Shown here: positions 33,703 to 43,916 of the stretch, in pieces
Numbering within the stretch: the first letter of the stretch is position 1
How the letters are laid out: every line of letters begins with the position of its first letter
Assembly (NCBI GenBank): GCA_964538615.1
Contig: CAZIGK010000006.1
Location: 37,799 to 101,798, forward strand
Length of the DNA: 64,000 nucleotides
Reading direction: 5' to 3'
DNA from: CAZIGK01 sp964538615
GTDB lineage: Bacteria > Pseudomonadota > Alphaproteobacteria > Rickettsiales > RI-342
Notes under the pieces: generated by a model
What the model was told of the DNA's origin: nothing
The model's database searches: none
The model's input: only the letters and a program-made list of their open reading frames with translations
Made by a program: the position numbers and the translations under genes

Positions 33703-35274
33703 ATGCAAGTCATAGCGCATGCAGACGCCCTACCGAAGATTCACCCCCCACCGCGAGTCGCACGCATGTTTGCCGCAGCCAATGGCTTTTCTTTCTCCAT
33801 GGACGACCTGCCAGATACGCAGGCCTTTGCTGATCTAGCCCCCGCACTGGTGCAATGGTTGCAGCAGGAGCTGGCACAGGCAGAGGGCAGTTGTCCGGTG
33901 CAACCCGTCCTCGCCTATCAGCCACCCGAACATTTACTAGCCAGCCTGCCGGAAGGTTTCCCCGCGCAAGGGGATGGGGATACCGCCATATGGCATTGGC
34001 TGAGCCATTATGCCCGGCACAGCAATCACCTGCATCAGCCACGTTATATCGGGCATCAGGTGTGCCCTCCCCTGCCGTTGGCCGCCCTGTGCGATCTGGT
34101 CACCAGCCTGCACAATAACAGTGGCGCAGTGTATGAAATGTCACCTATCGGCACCCTGATGGAAACCCGTCTGGTGCAATGGTATTGCCGGCTGCTGGGT
34201 TTCCCCGACGATGCGGGTGGCATTATGACCCATGGCGGATCCCTGGGTAATTTCACTGCGCTTTTAGCCGCACGTCAGGCCAAAGTAGCGGGCGATGTGT
34301 GGCAAAACGGTTATGACCGTCACGCGCCGCGTCCCGCAGTGCTGGTTTCCGCCAGCGCGCATTATTGTATGCAACGTGCCGTGCAAATGATGGGCATGGG
34401 GGCAGATGCTGCCGTGAAAGTGCCCACCAATGACCGCTACGAGATGGATATGGACGCCCTGCGCGAAGCCTACCGGCAGGCAATAGCGGATGGTTTTGCA
34501 CCGTTTGCTGTTTGTGCCTCGGCCTGCAACACTGCCACCGGTAGCTTTGACCCACTGCCGGAGATTGCAAATTTCTGTCAGGAACATGACCTTTGGATGC
34601 ACGTGGATGCTGCCCATGGGGGAGCATTCATTCTCTCACAGCGGTATCAACACCTGCTGAAAGGTATTGCACATGCCGATAGCGTGGTGTGGGATTTGCA
34701 TAAAATGCTACGGATGCCCTCCCTGACCACCCTTGTTGCTTTTCGGGACCGGCAGGCGAATTATCGGGCATTTTTGCAGGAAGCATCGTACCTGTTTTCC
34801 GGACAGAGCGCAGAAGATGAATGGTATAACCAAGGGCAACGCATGGTGGAATGCACCAAAGCCGTACAGGGGTTGCGTGCCTTTGTCTGCCTGATGGCCT
34901 ACGGCACCGATTATTTTGCCGACTATATCACCCGTATGATTGACACCACCCACGCCTTTGCCAAGGCCATTGACCAGCGTGAAGATATGGAGCTGGCCGT
35001 AGAGCCTGCCTGCAATATCATCTGTTTCCGGTATCTGCCGTCCGCAGCCAGTGATACAGACGATGCGTCACTTAACCAACTGCAACAGCGCATTCGGGAT
35101 GCGCTGATGGCCTCTGGCCGCTATTATATTGTGCAGACTATATTGCGCGGAAAACGCTATTTGCGCTGTACGGTCATTCACCCAAAGACCGACCTTGCGA
35201 TTTTGCAACAATTGCTGGATGATGTGGCCTTGGAAGGGCAGCGCCAGTGGCGTATGCTGACTGCGACTGCCTGA
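33703..35274 (+). CDS. PLP-dependent group II amino acid decarboxylase
   Basis: 523 residues. The PLP-lysine motif is VVWDLHKMLRMPS, preceded by the cofactor-binding HVDAAHGGAF, and MSPIGTLMETRLVQW and GGIMTHGGSLGNFTALLAAR match the group II decarboxylase family (aromatic amino acid, glutamate, diaminobutyrate, tyrosine). The exact substrate cannot be read. It would convert an amino acid to an amine plus CO2 in the cytoplasm. ATG at 33703 or 33766 are both possible. Divergent from lipase 2 with a very short gap. Confidence 0.88.
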   Translation: MQVIAHADALPKIHPPPRVARMFAAANGFSFSMDDLPDTQAFADLAPALVQWLQQELAQAEGSCPVQPVLAYQPPEHLLASLPEGFPAQGDGDTAIWHWLSHYARHSNHLHQPRYIGHQVCPPLPLAALCDLVTSLHNNSGAVYEMSPIGTLMETRLVQWYCRLLGFPDDAGGIMTHGGSLGNFTALLAARQAKVAGDVWQNGYDRHAPRPAVLVSASAHYCMQRAVQMMGMGADAAVKVPTNDRYEMDMDALREAYRQAIADGFAPFAVCASACNTATGSFDPLPEIANFCQEHDLWMHVDAAHGGAFILSQRYQHLLKGIAHADSVVWDLHKMLRMPSLTTLVAFRDRQANYRAFLQEASYLFSGQSAEDEWYNQGQRMVECTKAVQGLRAFVCLMAYGTDYFADYITRMIDTTHAFAKAIDQREDMELAVEPACNIICFRYLPSAASDTDDASLNQLQQRIRDALMASGRYYIVQTILRGKRYLRCTVIHPKTDLAILQQLLDDVALEGQRQWRMLTATA

Positions 35275-35310
35275 GACAGCCATACAAAGACAATCTATGA
35301 GGAGTGTGTG

Positions 35311-36021
35311 ATGCGTGTGTTTTTGCTTTCGTTTGCGAGTCTGTGTGTGTGGCTGGCATCCCCCTTACCCGCCGCCGCAGATGAGCTGGTACGCAGCATC
35401 ACGGTACAGGGAGAGGGCGAAATACAGGCAACGCCCGATGAGGCAAGCCTGCATTTTACGTTGCAAAATGAATCCCGCAATCTGAATATGGCAAAAGAAG
35501 CCAACAACAAAGCCGTGCAGAAAATACTGGCCATCATTAAGCCCTTTGGTATTGCGGATAAGGATATCCAGACTTCGCGCCTGCAACTCTACCCGCAATA
35601 TGATTACACAGACGGTAGCCGCCGCTTTCGTACTTATCAGATCAGCCGTGGCCTGAGCATTACCATCCGCAAACTGGGAGATGCGGAGCGCATCACCGAT
35701 GCCTTGATTCAGGGCGGCGTAGAACAGGTGGAACAACTGCAATATGGCTTTGCGGATACGCAGGCTCTGCAGCAGCAAGCCCTGATGAAAGCGACCGCCA
35801 ACGCTAAAGCAAAGGCACAAAAGTTGGCAACATCCTTGCAGACAGAGCTGGGTCAGGTGATTTCCATTCAGGAGGGTGGGGTCAGCGCCCCGCCCATGAC
35901 CTTTGCCGCCCCCATGATGATGCGCGCCAAAGCAGATATGGCGATGGAAAGCGCCCCTGCCCCCATGCCGGGCGAACAGGCGGTAACCGCCACGGTGAGT
36001 GTGACCTTTGCGTTGAAATAG
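35311..36021 (+). CDS. SIMPL-domain (DUF541) periplasmic protein
   Basis: 236 residues. Signal peptide MRVFLLSFASLCVWLASPLPAAA, then ITVQGEGEIQATPDEASLHF, the start signature of the SIMPL/YggE family, TSRLQLYPQYDYTDG, YQISRGLSITIRKL and ANAKAKAQKLATSL. The C-terminal part has a Met-rich stretch (PMMMRAKADMAMESAPAPMPG), which could bind metal but is unproven. YggE-type proteins are linked to oxidative stress tolerance. GGAG at 35301-35304 supports the ATG at 35311. Confidence 0.9.
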   Translation: MRVFLLSFASLCVWLASPLPAAADELVRSITVQGEGEIQATPDEASLHFTLQNESRNLNMAKEANNKAVQKILAIIKPFGIADKDIQTSRLQLYPQYDYTDGSRRFRTYQISRGLSITIRKLGDAERITDALIQGGVEQVEQLQYGFADTQALQQQALMKATANAKAKAQKLATSLQTELGQVISIQEGGVSAPPMTFAAPMMMRAKADMAMESAPAPMPGEQAVTATVSVTFALK

Positions 36022-36151
36022 CACACCTGCTACCTACGCCTGTCATATGGCTATTGGTGTTTGATTATCACGTATCGTTCCGGGATGTCATATTTAGTTC
36101 ACGTTTTTCTGCTATTGATTAGATTAACATCTAAGGATAGGAGAAACATCC

Positions 36152-39100
36152 TTGGCCAGAACACGAGATGGTCTGATTAGTAAACCGGAAGGTGCTTTCG
36201 CTGATAGCGGAAAAGCAGGCTGGCCCCGTGAACTTAATTTCAGCAAATATGGTTTTCGGGTCACGTTCGATCAAGAAACTGGTCGCCCCCAGTGGCACTC
36301 CACCGAACACGGTGTAACGCTTGCGGATATTCCCAAAGCGTTATTGAACTCCGCCACACTTACCGTTGCCTTGCCGTATTTTATTAAGCAGGCCATCAGT
36401 GCTCAGCGAGACATGCGGCAGTCTGACGGCAATACACTTCATTTCCAACTCAAAATGCTGGCAGAGACCGCAAACAATGATTTACCCATTCACCGTCATT
36501 CCCTGCACAGCCATACGAAATTGGACGATGCTTTTTTGGATGTCACGCGCCATTTCGATCATGATGGCATCATGTTATTACTCAACAGCCCCTACCTGAC
36601 CATTCAACAAAAAACAGAGCATCTGCGCTATTTGTTGGAATCAGAACGTACCCATGCCACGATTCAGGATGAAACCTGGCGTATGGATGCGCTTTTTCAC
36701 GTGGTCTTTACACATCCGGCTATTCGTGAAGTCCAACACTGGATGCAACCCATTGCAGCCAGTGTGGATGATACCATGGTAGGCTACCCCGGCATGCGAG
36801 AAATCGTAACACTGCTGACCATTGCTGTGGCTGCACCTCTTTTCAGTCATCAGCCATTTGATCAGGAATTTGCCAAATATGTCTGGCAAGCCCACGAAGA
36901 ATTTGGGGGCTTACGGAACATGATGGAACTTGTCACCCGTGCCATGGCGCAGGACGGCGTCTTTCGACGCACCGCCTGGGCAGATACCCAATTAGGCATC
37001 ATGGTGCCGGTTCAAAACCATCGAAACCACGATGGCTACCAGAGTTATGCCAGTCAATCTTCGGTTCGACATTTTTACCAGCAACATGCACTGACATCTT
37101 CTGTGCACGATCAGCACGAAAAAGATCCGGCAACCTATCTGGTTTCTGTCAGTGCTAATGATGCTTTAAGTGCTAAATGGATGGCATCCGGTCAACGTCA
37201 ATTGATCGAAAACCTGCTCAATGGTCATCCCGGCTGGGGAATTGATGGCATCGCCAATGGTAACTACCAAATCTATAGTTATCATTTATTTGACCCCCTG
37301 TGGTGGAATGGCCCCAGCTCACTGGAGTTTTGCCGCCTACGTTATGACCTGACCAAAGGAGGCATGATAGGAGCCGCCTCTTTGCTACAACACGCCAGCC
37401 TGAGTCCGCAAGAAACCAGAGAAATCATGGTTGATCAACCGGAGTCTCTGATGCATGCATCGGCCTTACACTGGGCATCAAAACTACTGGATTTGCCAAA
37501 AGAAATGCCGAACTTTTTCGGGTTGCAGGAAATGTTGGCCGCCGATGATATGCTGGTGTTGGATCAGGCGCGTATCAATGAATTGTACCTACGCTACATG
37601 AATGTCGTGGATAGCAAAGGCGCCAGCATCACACGAGATGTGCAGCGCGGCTTTCTTTATGCCTTACTGGGTATAGAAGACCCTAACCTGCAACCTCCCG
37701 GTGTACCGATCAATCTTATTCCAAATGGGGTGAAGGTTGCCTTGAGAAGCGATGATGGTCATTTACTTTTTCGACCACAGGATATGGGATTGCATATAGA
37801 TTGGGAACAAGGCTTCCAGCATGATAAAACGGGGTCGGGATATGTTAACTTTGACGCATTGGTGACGTTGCCCGATAACCCAACCACAGAGCAGATAGAA
37901 GCGAAAAACCAGCTTTGCGAATATTTGGTGCACTATTTTGCAACGGCAATGGAAATGAGTGGCGGTAAGGATATTACGCTGGACGATGGAAAAACCGTTG
38001 TGAGTGCCCGGCCTGTAACCATTGAGCTGGCAGGGGCTGATCGGCCGGATTATCGGACAGATGAAAGGGGACGTCAGCAGTGGGATAGTTTTCTGGATTG
38101 TTGGGGTACAGGTACGCATATCAGCATTGAGAATAAGACGGATAAGGTTCGCACCACCTATATTCCCGAAGGGCCGGGTAAAAATGACTTTAACGAAGCA
38201 CGCCGGGATCAGTGGCGGCCGTCTTCTCACCCAGCACAGATGGGCATACATCTGATTGAGGAAATACCTTCCAAAATGACCAAATTCAAGCCGATAAAAG
38301 CAGATGATGGTCGCATTTTGCGCTTTGAAGCGGATAAAGATGTCGCTGTCTGGCTGGAGCATGCCCCTATTTCTGTGGTGTATTTCCTCTCGGAACAATT
38401 AGGGCAGACATACAAGAACATACCGGGTTATGATGGCCAGCCGATGACTGCACAAACCATCATGCAGGACTTGATCAAGCAACAGAAACTGATGGCTGTG
38501 CAACAAATGGAACAGCATGGCTATCAAGGTAAGCGACACGCCGAATGGGCTGACATAGTGCGCCAGAGTCATGCGCAAACGGTCACATTCAGTGATCAGG
38601 CCTATGCCTATGACACCCAGTCTGCCAATGGTCAGGAGCCTCTGACAGCTATAGCTGCCGGTCGCGACCCACGGATTACGCTGCAGCTCGCTCCATTAAT
38701 GCTGGAACTTCAGCAAAAACTTGTTGCATCCGCCCGGATTGACAAATTGATGCAATGGGTCAGCAATGATCATGTACCCGATTTGGATGCGGGAGAAACT
38801 CAGCATGTATCACATGTTATTCGTCGAATTGCTCAGGAATACATGATTGACAATGAATCAGAACAGCATGACTTTACTCCGGCGATTATAGAACTACTGG
38901 TGCAAAACGCATTCTACATTGGCGGCGCAGATGTCGAGCCGTTTGAACCGCGCATTATATTTGACCCCAACATGCTCCCGGAAGGTTGGCGGGAGTATTT
39001 TCCAACGTTTGAAGACAGCCTGAACCTGACATTACACCAGTATGGAATCAAACATCACTTCTATGGGGTAACACCCGCCTTTAATATCCCCTCAACAGAC

Positions 39101-40279
39101 GGCTACGTGGATGCTGAGATGGGATACATGGGTGAGGGAAGAGATGGGTTAGGCTCCCGCATTCTTGAAACGGTGAAAGCCACATCTCCCAAAGATCAGG
39201 CAAAAGCTATGGTAGAGATGCTGCTGGAAACGGTGGAAGGTCAAAAGCTTCTTGGCAACATCAATCTGATAGATACCCTACAGCATGCTGGCTACACAGA
39301 AGAAGAGGCCGTGGCCTATTGGCGGGAAATAGGTGGCAAGAATTTGATGCGAAATCCGAGACTGGATCGTATTGACGGAACACCGGGCTATAAAGACAGA
39401 CTGAAACGGGAATTCCCGGCATTTACCGCTATTCAGGAAATGCTAAATGGTATTATGGATGTCTGGCGGGAGGCAAAGCACACGGGTGATCAGGCCTTAT
39501 TGAACAGCGTCAATGAAGAATTACGCAAATCACGCGATATTCGTCAAACTGTTGAGAGTTTTACCGTATTACCAACCGCTGAGGCTATTCACCTGTATCA
39601 ACGCTGGATGGAGTCTGACCCGGATCACTTGCATGAGCAAGAGCGGGCACGTGGGGTAAACCCTGAGTATTTCATCATGTTACAACATTATTTCCATACA
39701 GAGCTTATGCCCCGTATTGAGAAAGGAGATGTCACCCCAAGGCAAGCACTGGAAGTGATGGAATACGCTCTGCATGATAAAGATTTTTACGCTGGTTTAT
39801 TATTACGCGAAACACCTGGCGAGCGTGGTTTACCGAAATATACCTTGCTGGCGAGGGAGGTCAGTACGGCGCTACGGTACGTACAGCAAGAATTAATCCC
39901 GGATGATGTTCAACCATTAACTCTTGGGCGAGAACGCCTGGCGCAACATCAGGCAACAGAAGAACGCCTACAGCAGTGGATAACCGGTGAACGAGTGGAG
40001 GCTTTCCGTTCCCAAGAGGCAGATACCGCCACCGCACCGTTTTACGAACAATTACAAACCTATTTGCAGGAGGTTATGATGCCTATGGTGCAGCAGGCAG
40101 AGTTATCTCCACAGCAGGCATTGATTCTGCTGGAGCATTGCGCAAATAATCAGGATTTGCTGGCCGCTATTCAGCAACCCGATCAAACGATAGATGCCTC
40201 CACCCTGATTGGTAACCACTTACAACAGCTATACACAGCGTTGGGCTTGAAGACGCAACAGACGATGACGCATCATTAA
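36152..40279 (+). CDS. 1375-residue orphan protein
   Basis: A very long frame starting at a TTG preceded by AGGAG (36137-36141); the next Met is about 90 residues in. No signal peptide, no clear membrane span, no domain I recognise. Mixed alpha/beta composition, and base use slightly more AT-rich than its neighbours. The C-terminus holds a degenerate internal repeat: FIMLQHYFHTELMPRIEKGD (from about residue 1174) with TPRQALEVMEYAL, and YEQLQTYLQEVMMPMVQQAE (from about 1298) with SPQQALILLEHCA. The gene stands alone behind an AT-rich leader. Could be a large effector or structural protein; pure inference. Confidence 0.75.
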   Translation: MARTRDGLISKPEGAFADSGKAGWPRELNFSKYGFRVTFDQETGRPQWHSTEHGVTLADIPKALLNSATLTVALPYFIKQAISAQRDMRQSDGNTLHFQLKMLAETANNDLPIHRHSLHSHTKLDDAFLDVTRHFDHDGIMLLLNSPYLTIQQKTEHLRYLLESERTHATIQDETWRMDALFHVVFTHPAIREVQHWMQPIAASVDDTMVGYPGMREIVTLLTIAVAAPLFSHQPFDQEFAKYVWQAHEEFGGLRNMMELVTRAMAQDGVFRRTAWADTQLGIMVPVQNHRNHDGYQSYASQSSVRHFYQQHALTSSVHDQHEKDPATYLVSVSANDALSAKWMASGQRQLIENLLNGHPGWGIDGIANGNYQIYSYHLFDPLWWNGPSSLEFCRLRYDLTKGGMIGAASLLQHASLSPQETREIMVDQPESLMHASALHWASKLLDLPKEMPNFFGLQEMLAADDMLVLDQARINELYLRYMNVVDSKGASITRDVQRGFLYALLGIEDPNLQPPGVPINLIPNGVKVALRSDDGHLLFRPQDMGLHIDWEQGFQHDKTGSGYVNFDALVTLPDNPTTEQIEAKNQLCEYLVHYFATAMEMSGGKDITLDDGKTVVSARPVTIELAGADRPDYRTDERGRQQWDSFLDCWGTGTHISIENKTDKVRTTYIPEGPGKNDFNEARRDQWRPSSHPAQMGIHLIEEIPSKMTKFKPIKADDGRILRFEADKDVAVWLEHAPISVVYFLSEQLGQTYKNIPGYDGQPMTAQTIMQDLIKQQKLMAVQQMEQHGYQGKRHAEWADIVRQSHAQTVTFSDQAYAYDTQSANGQEPLTAIAAGRDPRITLQLAPLMLELQQKLVASARIDKLMQWVSNDHVPDLDAGETQHVSHVIRRIAQEYMIDNESEQHDFTPAIIELLVQNAFYIGGADVEPFEPRIIFDPNMLPEGWREYFPTFEDSLNLTLHQYGIKHHFYGVTPAFNIPSTDGYVDAEMGYMGEGRDGLGSRILETVKATSPKDQAKAMVEMLLETVEGQKLLGNINLIDTLQHAGYTEEEAVAYWREIGGKNLMRNPRLDRIDGTPGYKDRLKREFPAFTAIQEMLNGIMDVWREAKHTGDQALLNSVNEELRKSRDIRQTVESFTVLPTAEAIHLYQRWMESDPDHLHEQERARGVNPEYFIMLQHYFHTELMPRIEKGDVTPRQALEVMEYALHDKDFYAGLLLRETPGERGLPKYTLLAREVSTALRYVQQELIPDDVQPLTLGRERLAQHQATEERLQQWITGERVEAFRSQEADTATAPFYEQLQTYLQEVMMPMVQQAELSPQQALILLEHCANNQDLLAAIQQPDQTIDASTLIGNHLQQLYTALGLKTQQTMTHH

Positions 40280-40377
40280 TGCGATATGAAATAACCCGAC
40301 AAGGGTTGTTATGCCATTTGCTTTTTCTTGAATTTGTATATGATAGCTCCGCTGCATAATGCGAGAGAGATAAACGA

Positions 40378-40659
40378 GTGAACGACACTCCCTCCATACG
40401 ACAAAAAATGCTCCAAAATCAGCTGATGGTGGTACTAGAGCTTGCTGAATGGGCGGGTGATGTGCAGCTTTCCTATTGTTTTTTAGCACTCCCTATGCCA
40501 AAAGCGCAGCAGGTGCAGAAGCTTTTGGCACAAGGTGAATCCATTGTGCCGGAGCAATGGGGGGTGGTGTTGGAGCAGGGAAAAGGCAAAGCCGATGCAC
40601 AAACGCGCCGCAAATACCTGACGGCTCCCGCACAGCGTCAATCACTGGAAGAGTCTTAA
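40378..40659 (+). CDS. small hypothetical protein
   Basis: 93 residues from a GTG start (MNDTPSIRQKMLQNQLMVVL). Slightly hydrophobic N-terminal half (VQLSYCFLALPMP), basic Gln-rich C-terminal half (QGKGKADAQTRRKYL). Not recognised. Ends 13 bases before the permease gene and is likely co-transcribed with it. Confidence 0.5.
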   Translation: MNDTPSIRQKMLQNQLMVVLELAEWAGDVQLSYCFLALPMPKAQQVQKLLAQGESIVPEQWGVVLEQGKGKADAQTRRKYLTAPAQRQSLEES

Positions 40660-40672
40660 GGATGCCGCAACC

Positions 40673-41752
40673 ATGAGCACACGCCCCACCCCGGAACGCC
40701 AACAGTTGCAGTCCCGCTTGCATGTCACCAGTTCGGTGATGATGTTTTTGGGTATTATTGCGTTTTTTTGGGTGCTGTATATCGGTAAGGCCATTTTGGT
40801 GCCGTTTGTGGTGGCTATTTTTTGCTGGTATCTGGTCAATGCCATGGCAGATGGCTTCAGACGTTGGCTGCCTAACCGCCCCAACCTGCGTATCAGTTTG
40901 GCCGGGCTATTGTTTTTGGCCATTCTCTCTGTGCCGATTCAGTTAATTACCCTCAATAGTGAGGCCATTGTTGAGGCTGCACCACAATATCAGAGCAATA
41001 TTCAGGTGGCCTTATACAAGCTTCTGGAAGAGGTGGGGCTGGATATTCAGCCCGTTGTACAACGCCTGACGGAGTTTATTAACCTTGGCACTTTGGCCAA
41101 AGCCGTAGCCGATGCACTGGCCGGACTGGCTGGAAATGCCGTGATGATTTTGCTGTATCTGCTTTTTATGCTGGCGGAGCAAAGCAGCTTTCGCCGTAAA
41201 CTGGCGGCCTGGGTGCAGGATCGGGAGCGGTTGCATAAAGTGGAAGGTATGTTGCAAAATATCCGTGTTCGGGTGCAACAATACCTTTGGATTAAGACCA
41301 TGCTAAGCCTGATGACAGCCGCCATTGGCTGGGTGATTATGGCGTGGGTGGGGCTGGATTTTGCCACTTTCTGGGCGGTATTAATTTTCTTCCTGAATTA
41401 TATTCCCAATATTGGGGCGGCCATTGCCACAATTTTACCTGTGTCCATGGCGCTGGTGCAATTTACGGATCTCACCCCGGCGATTCTGATTGCCTCCGGT
41501 CTGGGACTAACCCAGTTCATTTTGGGGAATATTCTGGAACCCAAGTGGATGGGGGACTCCCTCAACCTGTCACCACTGGTGATTTTGTTGGGGCTGGTGG
41601 TATGGGGCAGCCTGTGGGGTGTGGTGGGAATGTATCTCTCCGTGCCGATTATGGTCATGCTGGTCATTGTCTGCGCGGAGTTTCCCGCAACCCGTCCGAT
41701 AGCCATTTTGCTTTCGGAAAAGGGAGATATTTTCAAAAAACCGACACAATAA
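40673..41752 (+). CDS. AI-2E/PerM-family membrane transporter
   Basis: 359 residues with about eight membrane spans. The family block NYIPNIGAAIATILP, then LGNILEPKWMGDSLNLSPLVILLGLVVWG and the final VGMYLSVPIMVMLVIVC, identify the AI-2E transporter superfamily (PF01594). Members export or take up diverse small molecules or act as Na+/H+ antiporters; the substrate is not predictable. AAGGAT at 40658-40663 provides the ribosome site. Confidence 0.9.
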   Translation: MSTRPTPERQQLQSRLHVTSSVMMFLGIIAFFWVLYIGKAILVPFVVAIFCWYLVNAMADGFRRWLPNRPNLRISLAGLLFLAILSVPIQLITLNSEAIVEAAPQYQSNIQVALYKLLEEVGLDIQPVVQRLTEFINLGTLAKAVADALAGLAGNAVMILLYLLFMLAEQSSFRRKLAAWVQDRERLHKVEGMLQNIRVRVQQYLWIKTMLSLMTAAIGWVIMAWVGLDFATFWAVLIFFLNYIPNIGAAIATILPVSMALVQFTDLTPAILIASGLGLTQFILGNILEPKWMGDSLNLSPLVILLGLVVWGSLWGVVGMYLSVPIMVMLVIVCAEFPATRPIAILLSEKGDIFKKPTQ

Positions 41753-41839
41753 CCCTCTCCCCACTTTCCCGTACTGGCAGAATCCGCTACAGGAGGGTGA
41801 GAAGTCTTTTCGAGTTTACGTCAGGTAAGATGTCAGGCT

Positions 41840-42334
41840 ATGGCCAAAAAGAAAAACAGCGGACCCGACTATATCAGTCATGGCAATGTGGCTAGCAACC
41901 GCAAAGCACGGTTTGAGTATTATATTGAAGAAACGTTTGAAGCCGGATTGCAGCTTTTAGGCTCGGAGGTGAAATCGCTCCGGTTAGGCCGGGTGAATCT
42001 GGGCGATGCCTTTATTGGCGAACAGGGGGGACGTCTGGTCATGCTTAGCTGTTATATTGGCGCGTGGGAAAGCGGTGCCAAATATAATAACCACGAACCT
42101 TTCCGCCCGCGACCCATATTGTTGAAAGCGCGGGAGATGGAAAAACTGCAAGGTGCCATTAAAGTCAAAGGGATGACCGCTGTCCCCCTATCTGTTTATT
42201 TTAATGCGCGCGGCCTTGCGAAAGTGGAAGTGGGGCTGGCCAAAGGCAAACAGTTGCATGATAAACGCGAGACAGAAAAAAACCGCGATTGGGACAGAGA
42301 AAAATCCCGCCTGATGAAAACACGCGATATTTAG
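41840..42334 (+). CDS. smpB: SsrA-binding protein SmpB
   Basis: 164 residues, full length. Family signatures: SHGNVASNRKARFEYYIEETFEAGLQLLGSEVKSLR in the N-terminal half, DAFIGEQGGRLVMLSCYIG, a middle YFNARGLAKVEVGLAKGK and the basic disordered tail KRETEKNRDWDREKSRLMKTR that enters the mRNA channel. It delivers tmRNA to stalled ribosomes in trans-translation. tmRNA itself is not seen in the window. Short intergenic spacers on both sides. Confidence 0.95.
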   Translation: MAKKKNSGPDYISHGNVASNRKARFEYYIEETFEAGLQLLGSEVKSLRLGRVNLGDAFIGEQGGRLVMLSCYIGAWESGAKYNNHEPFRPRPILLKAREMEKLQGAIKVKGMTAVPLSVYFNARGLAKVEVGLAKGKQLHDKRETEKNRDWDREKSRLMKTRDI

Positions 42335-42453
42335 ATACCCTTTACCCTCGCAACGTATGGTGAAAAAGCTGATATGTACCCAGCAATCATCGGTGAATAA
42401 ACCACGTTTATTGCCTGACTAACCGCCACAATATGTTTACGGAAGGTGATGCC

Positions 42454-43898
42454 ATGTCCACACCCGCGATTACAGACAAAGAACCTTCCCGCACGGCAAG
42501 TCAGGGGTTGCAGGCATTCAAGCGCACAGCCATGCGCAATTTACTGCGCACCTGGCACGATATTAAAGGCTCCGCACGGGCACTGACCGGAGAAGTCCAC
42601 CGGGATTTACCCAAGCCGGATCAGGAGCGTGTCTACCGCCAGATGGTGGAATGCCTGAATGGAAAAGGAGGAGAAGTTTCTGCCCGCAGCCGCACCATTG
42701 CGCTGGGGGAGCTGTATGTCTCCCTGTCTGCCAAAGGGAAAGAACGCTTCTTACGTCTGTTAGCGGACCGTTTTTCTATCCCCTCCGCACAGTTAATGCA
42801 GCTTGTGCAATCTTATAGCCACGCGAAAGATGAAGATGCACAGGAGCAATTGCTGGGTCAGTTACGCACTTTGCTGGTCAGTGACCGCTTTAAGCTGCTC
42901 AGTCAGTTCAGCACCCTGCCGGATGGCTTTAAATTTCTGGTGGATATGCGGGCAGACCTGCTGCCGCTGCTGAAAAAAGATAAACATTTGCGTCCACTGG
43001 AGGCCGATTTTAAGCGGTTGCTTTCCAGTTGGTTCGATATTGGGTTGCTGGAATTGCGCACCATTGACTGGAACGCTCCCGCCTCGTTGCTGGAAAAACT
43101 GATTGCCTATGAAGCCGTGCATGAAATTGTCTCCTGGACGGATTTGAAGAACCGTCTGGATTCGGATCGGCGGTGTTATGCCTTTTTCCATCCGAAAATG
43201 CCTATGGAACCGCTGATCTTTGTGGAAGTGGCGCTGGTGAATGGCATGTCGGATAATATTCACCGATTGCTGGATATTGAAGCGCCCGCCACCGACCCCA
43301 ATGAGGCGGATACGGCTATTTTTTATTCCATCTCCAATGCGCAGGCCGGATTAGCGGGCATTAGCTTTGGTAATTTTCTGATTAAGCGGGTGGTGGATAA
43401 AATTCGCCACCAACTACCGAACGTGAAACATTTTGCGACTCTCTCGCCGGTGCCGGGGTTCCGCCGCTGGCTGGATGCGCAATTGGAAGCGGAAGCCAGT
43501 GACTTGTTCACCAGTACGGACCTACGGCTATTAAAGAAACTGGCGGCACCCCGGTACATCGCTTCCTGCTGGAAACACTGCAACGCACAGACTGGCCACA
43601 ACAAAGCGCGCTGGCCGAAGGCCTGAAAGAGCCGCTAATGCGGCTATGCGCCCGCTATTTGGAACAGGAAAAAGGTAAAGGCGCGCAGGCGCTGGATCCG
43701 GTAGCGCATTTTCACCTGACCAACGGAGCGCGGCTGGAGCGGGTGAACTGGCTGGCCAACCAGTCCAGCTATGGCCTGAAACAATCCGCTGGCATGATGG
43801 TGAATTATTATTACAAACTGAAGCATATTGATGAAAACCACGAGCATTATGTGGCGGATGGTCAGGTCACCGTCTCGAAACATATTCGTGCCCTTTGA
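42454..43898 (+). pseudogene. malonyl-CoA decarboxylase, interrupted by a -1 frameshift
   Basis: Two frames together make a complete malonyl-CoA decarboxylase of 481 residues. The first frame (42454-43626) carries FHPKMPMEPLIFVEVALV and AIFYSISNAQAGLAGISFGNFL, the catalytic and CoA-binding region. It goes out of register near 43531-43545, where reading GGC-GGC-ACC from 43542 restores GTPVHRFLLETLQ and continues to LDPVAHFHLTNGARLERVNWLAN (catalytic His region) through 43898. The break falls at TTAAAGAAACTGG, so an indel in an A-rich run, a sequencing error or a -1 slip are all possible. Start at 42454 follows GGAAGGTG. The enzyme makes acetyl-CoA from malonyl-CoA. Confidence 0.82.
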
Positions 43899-43916
43899 AG
43901 GGGGATGCCTGCTGCC

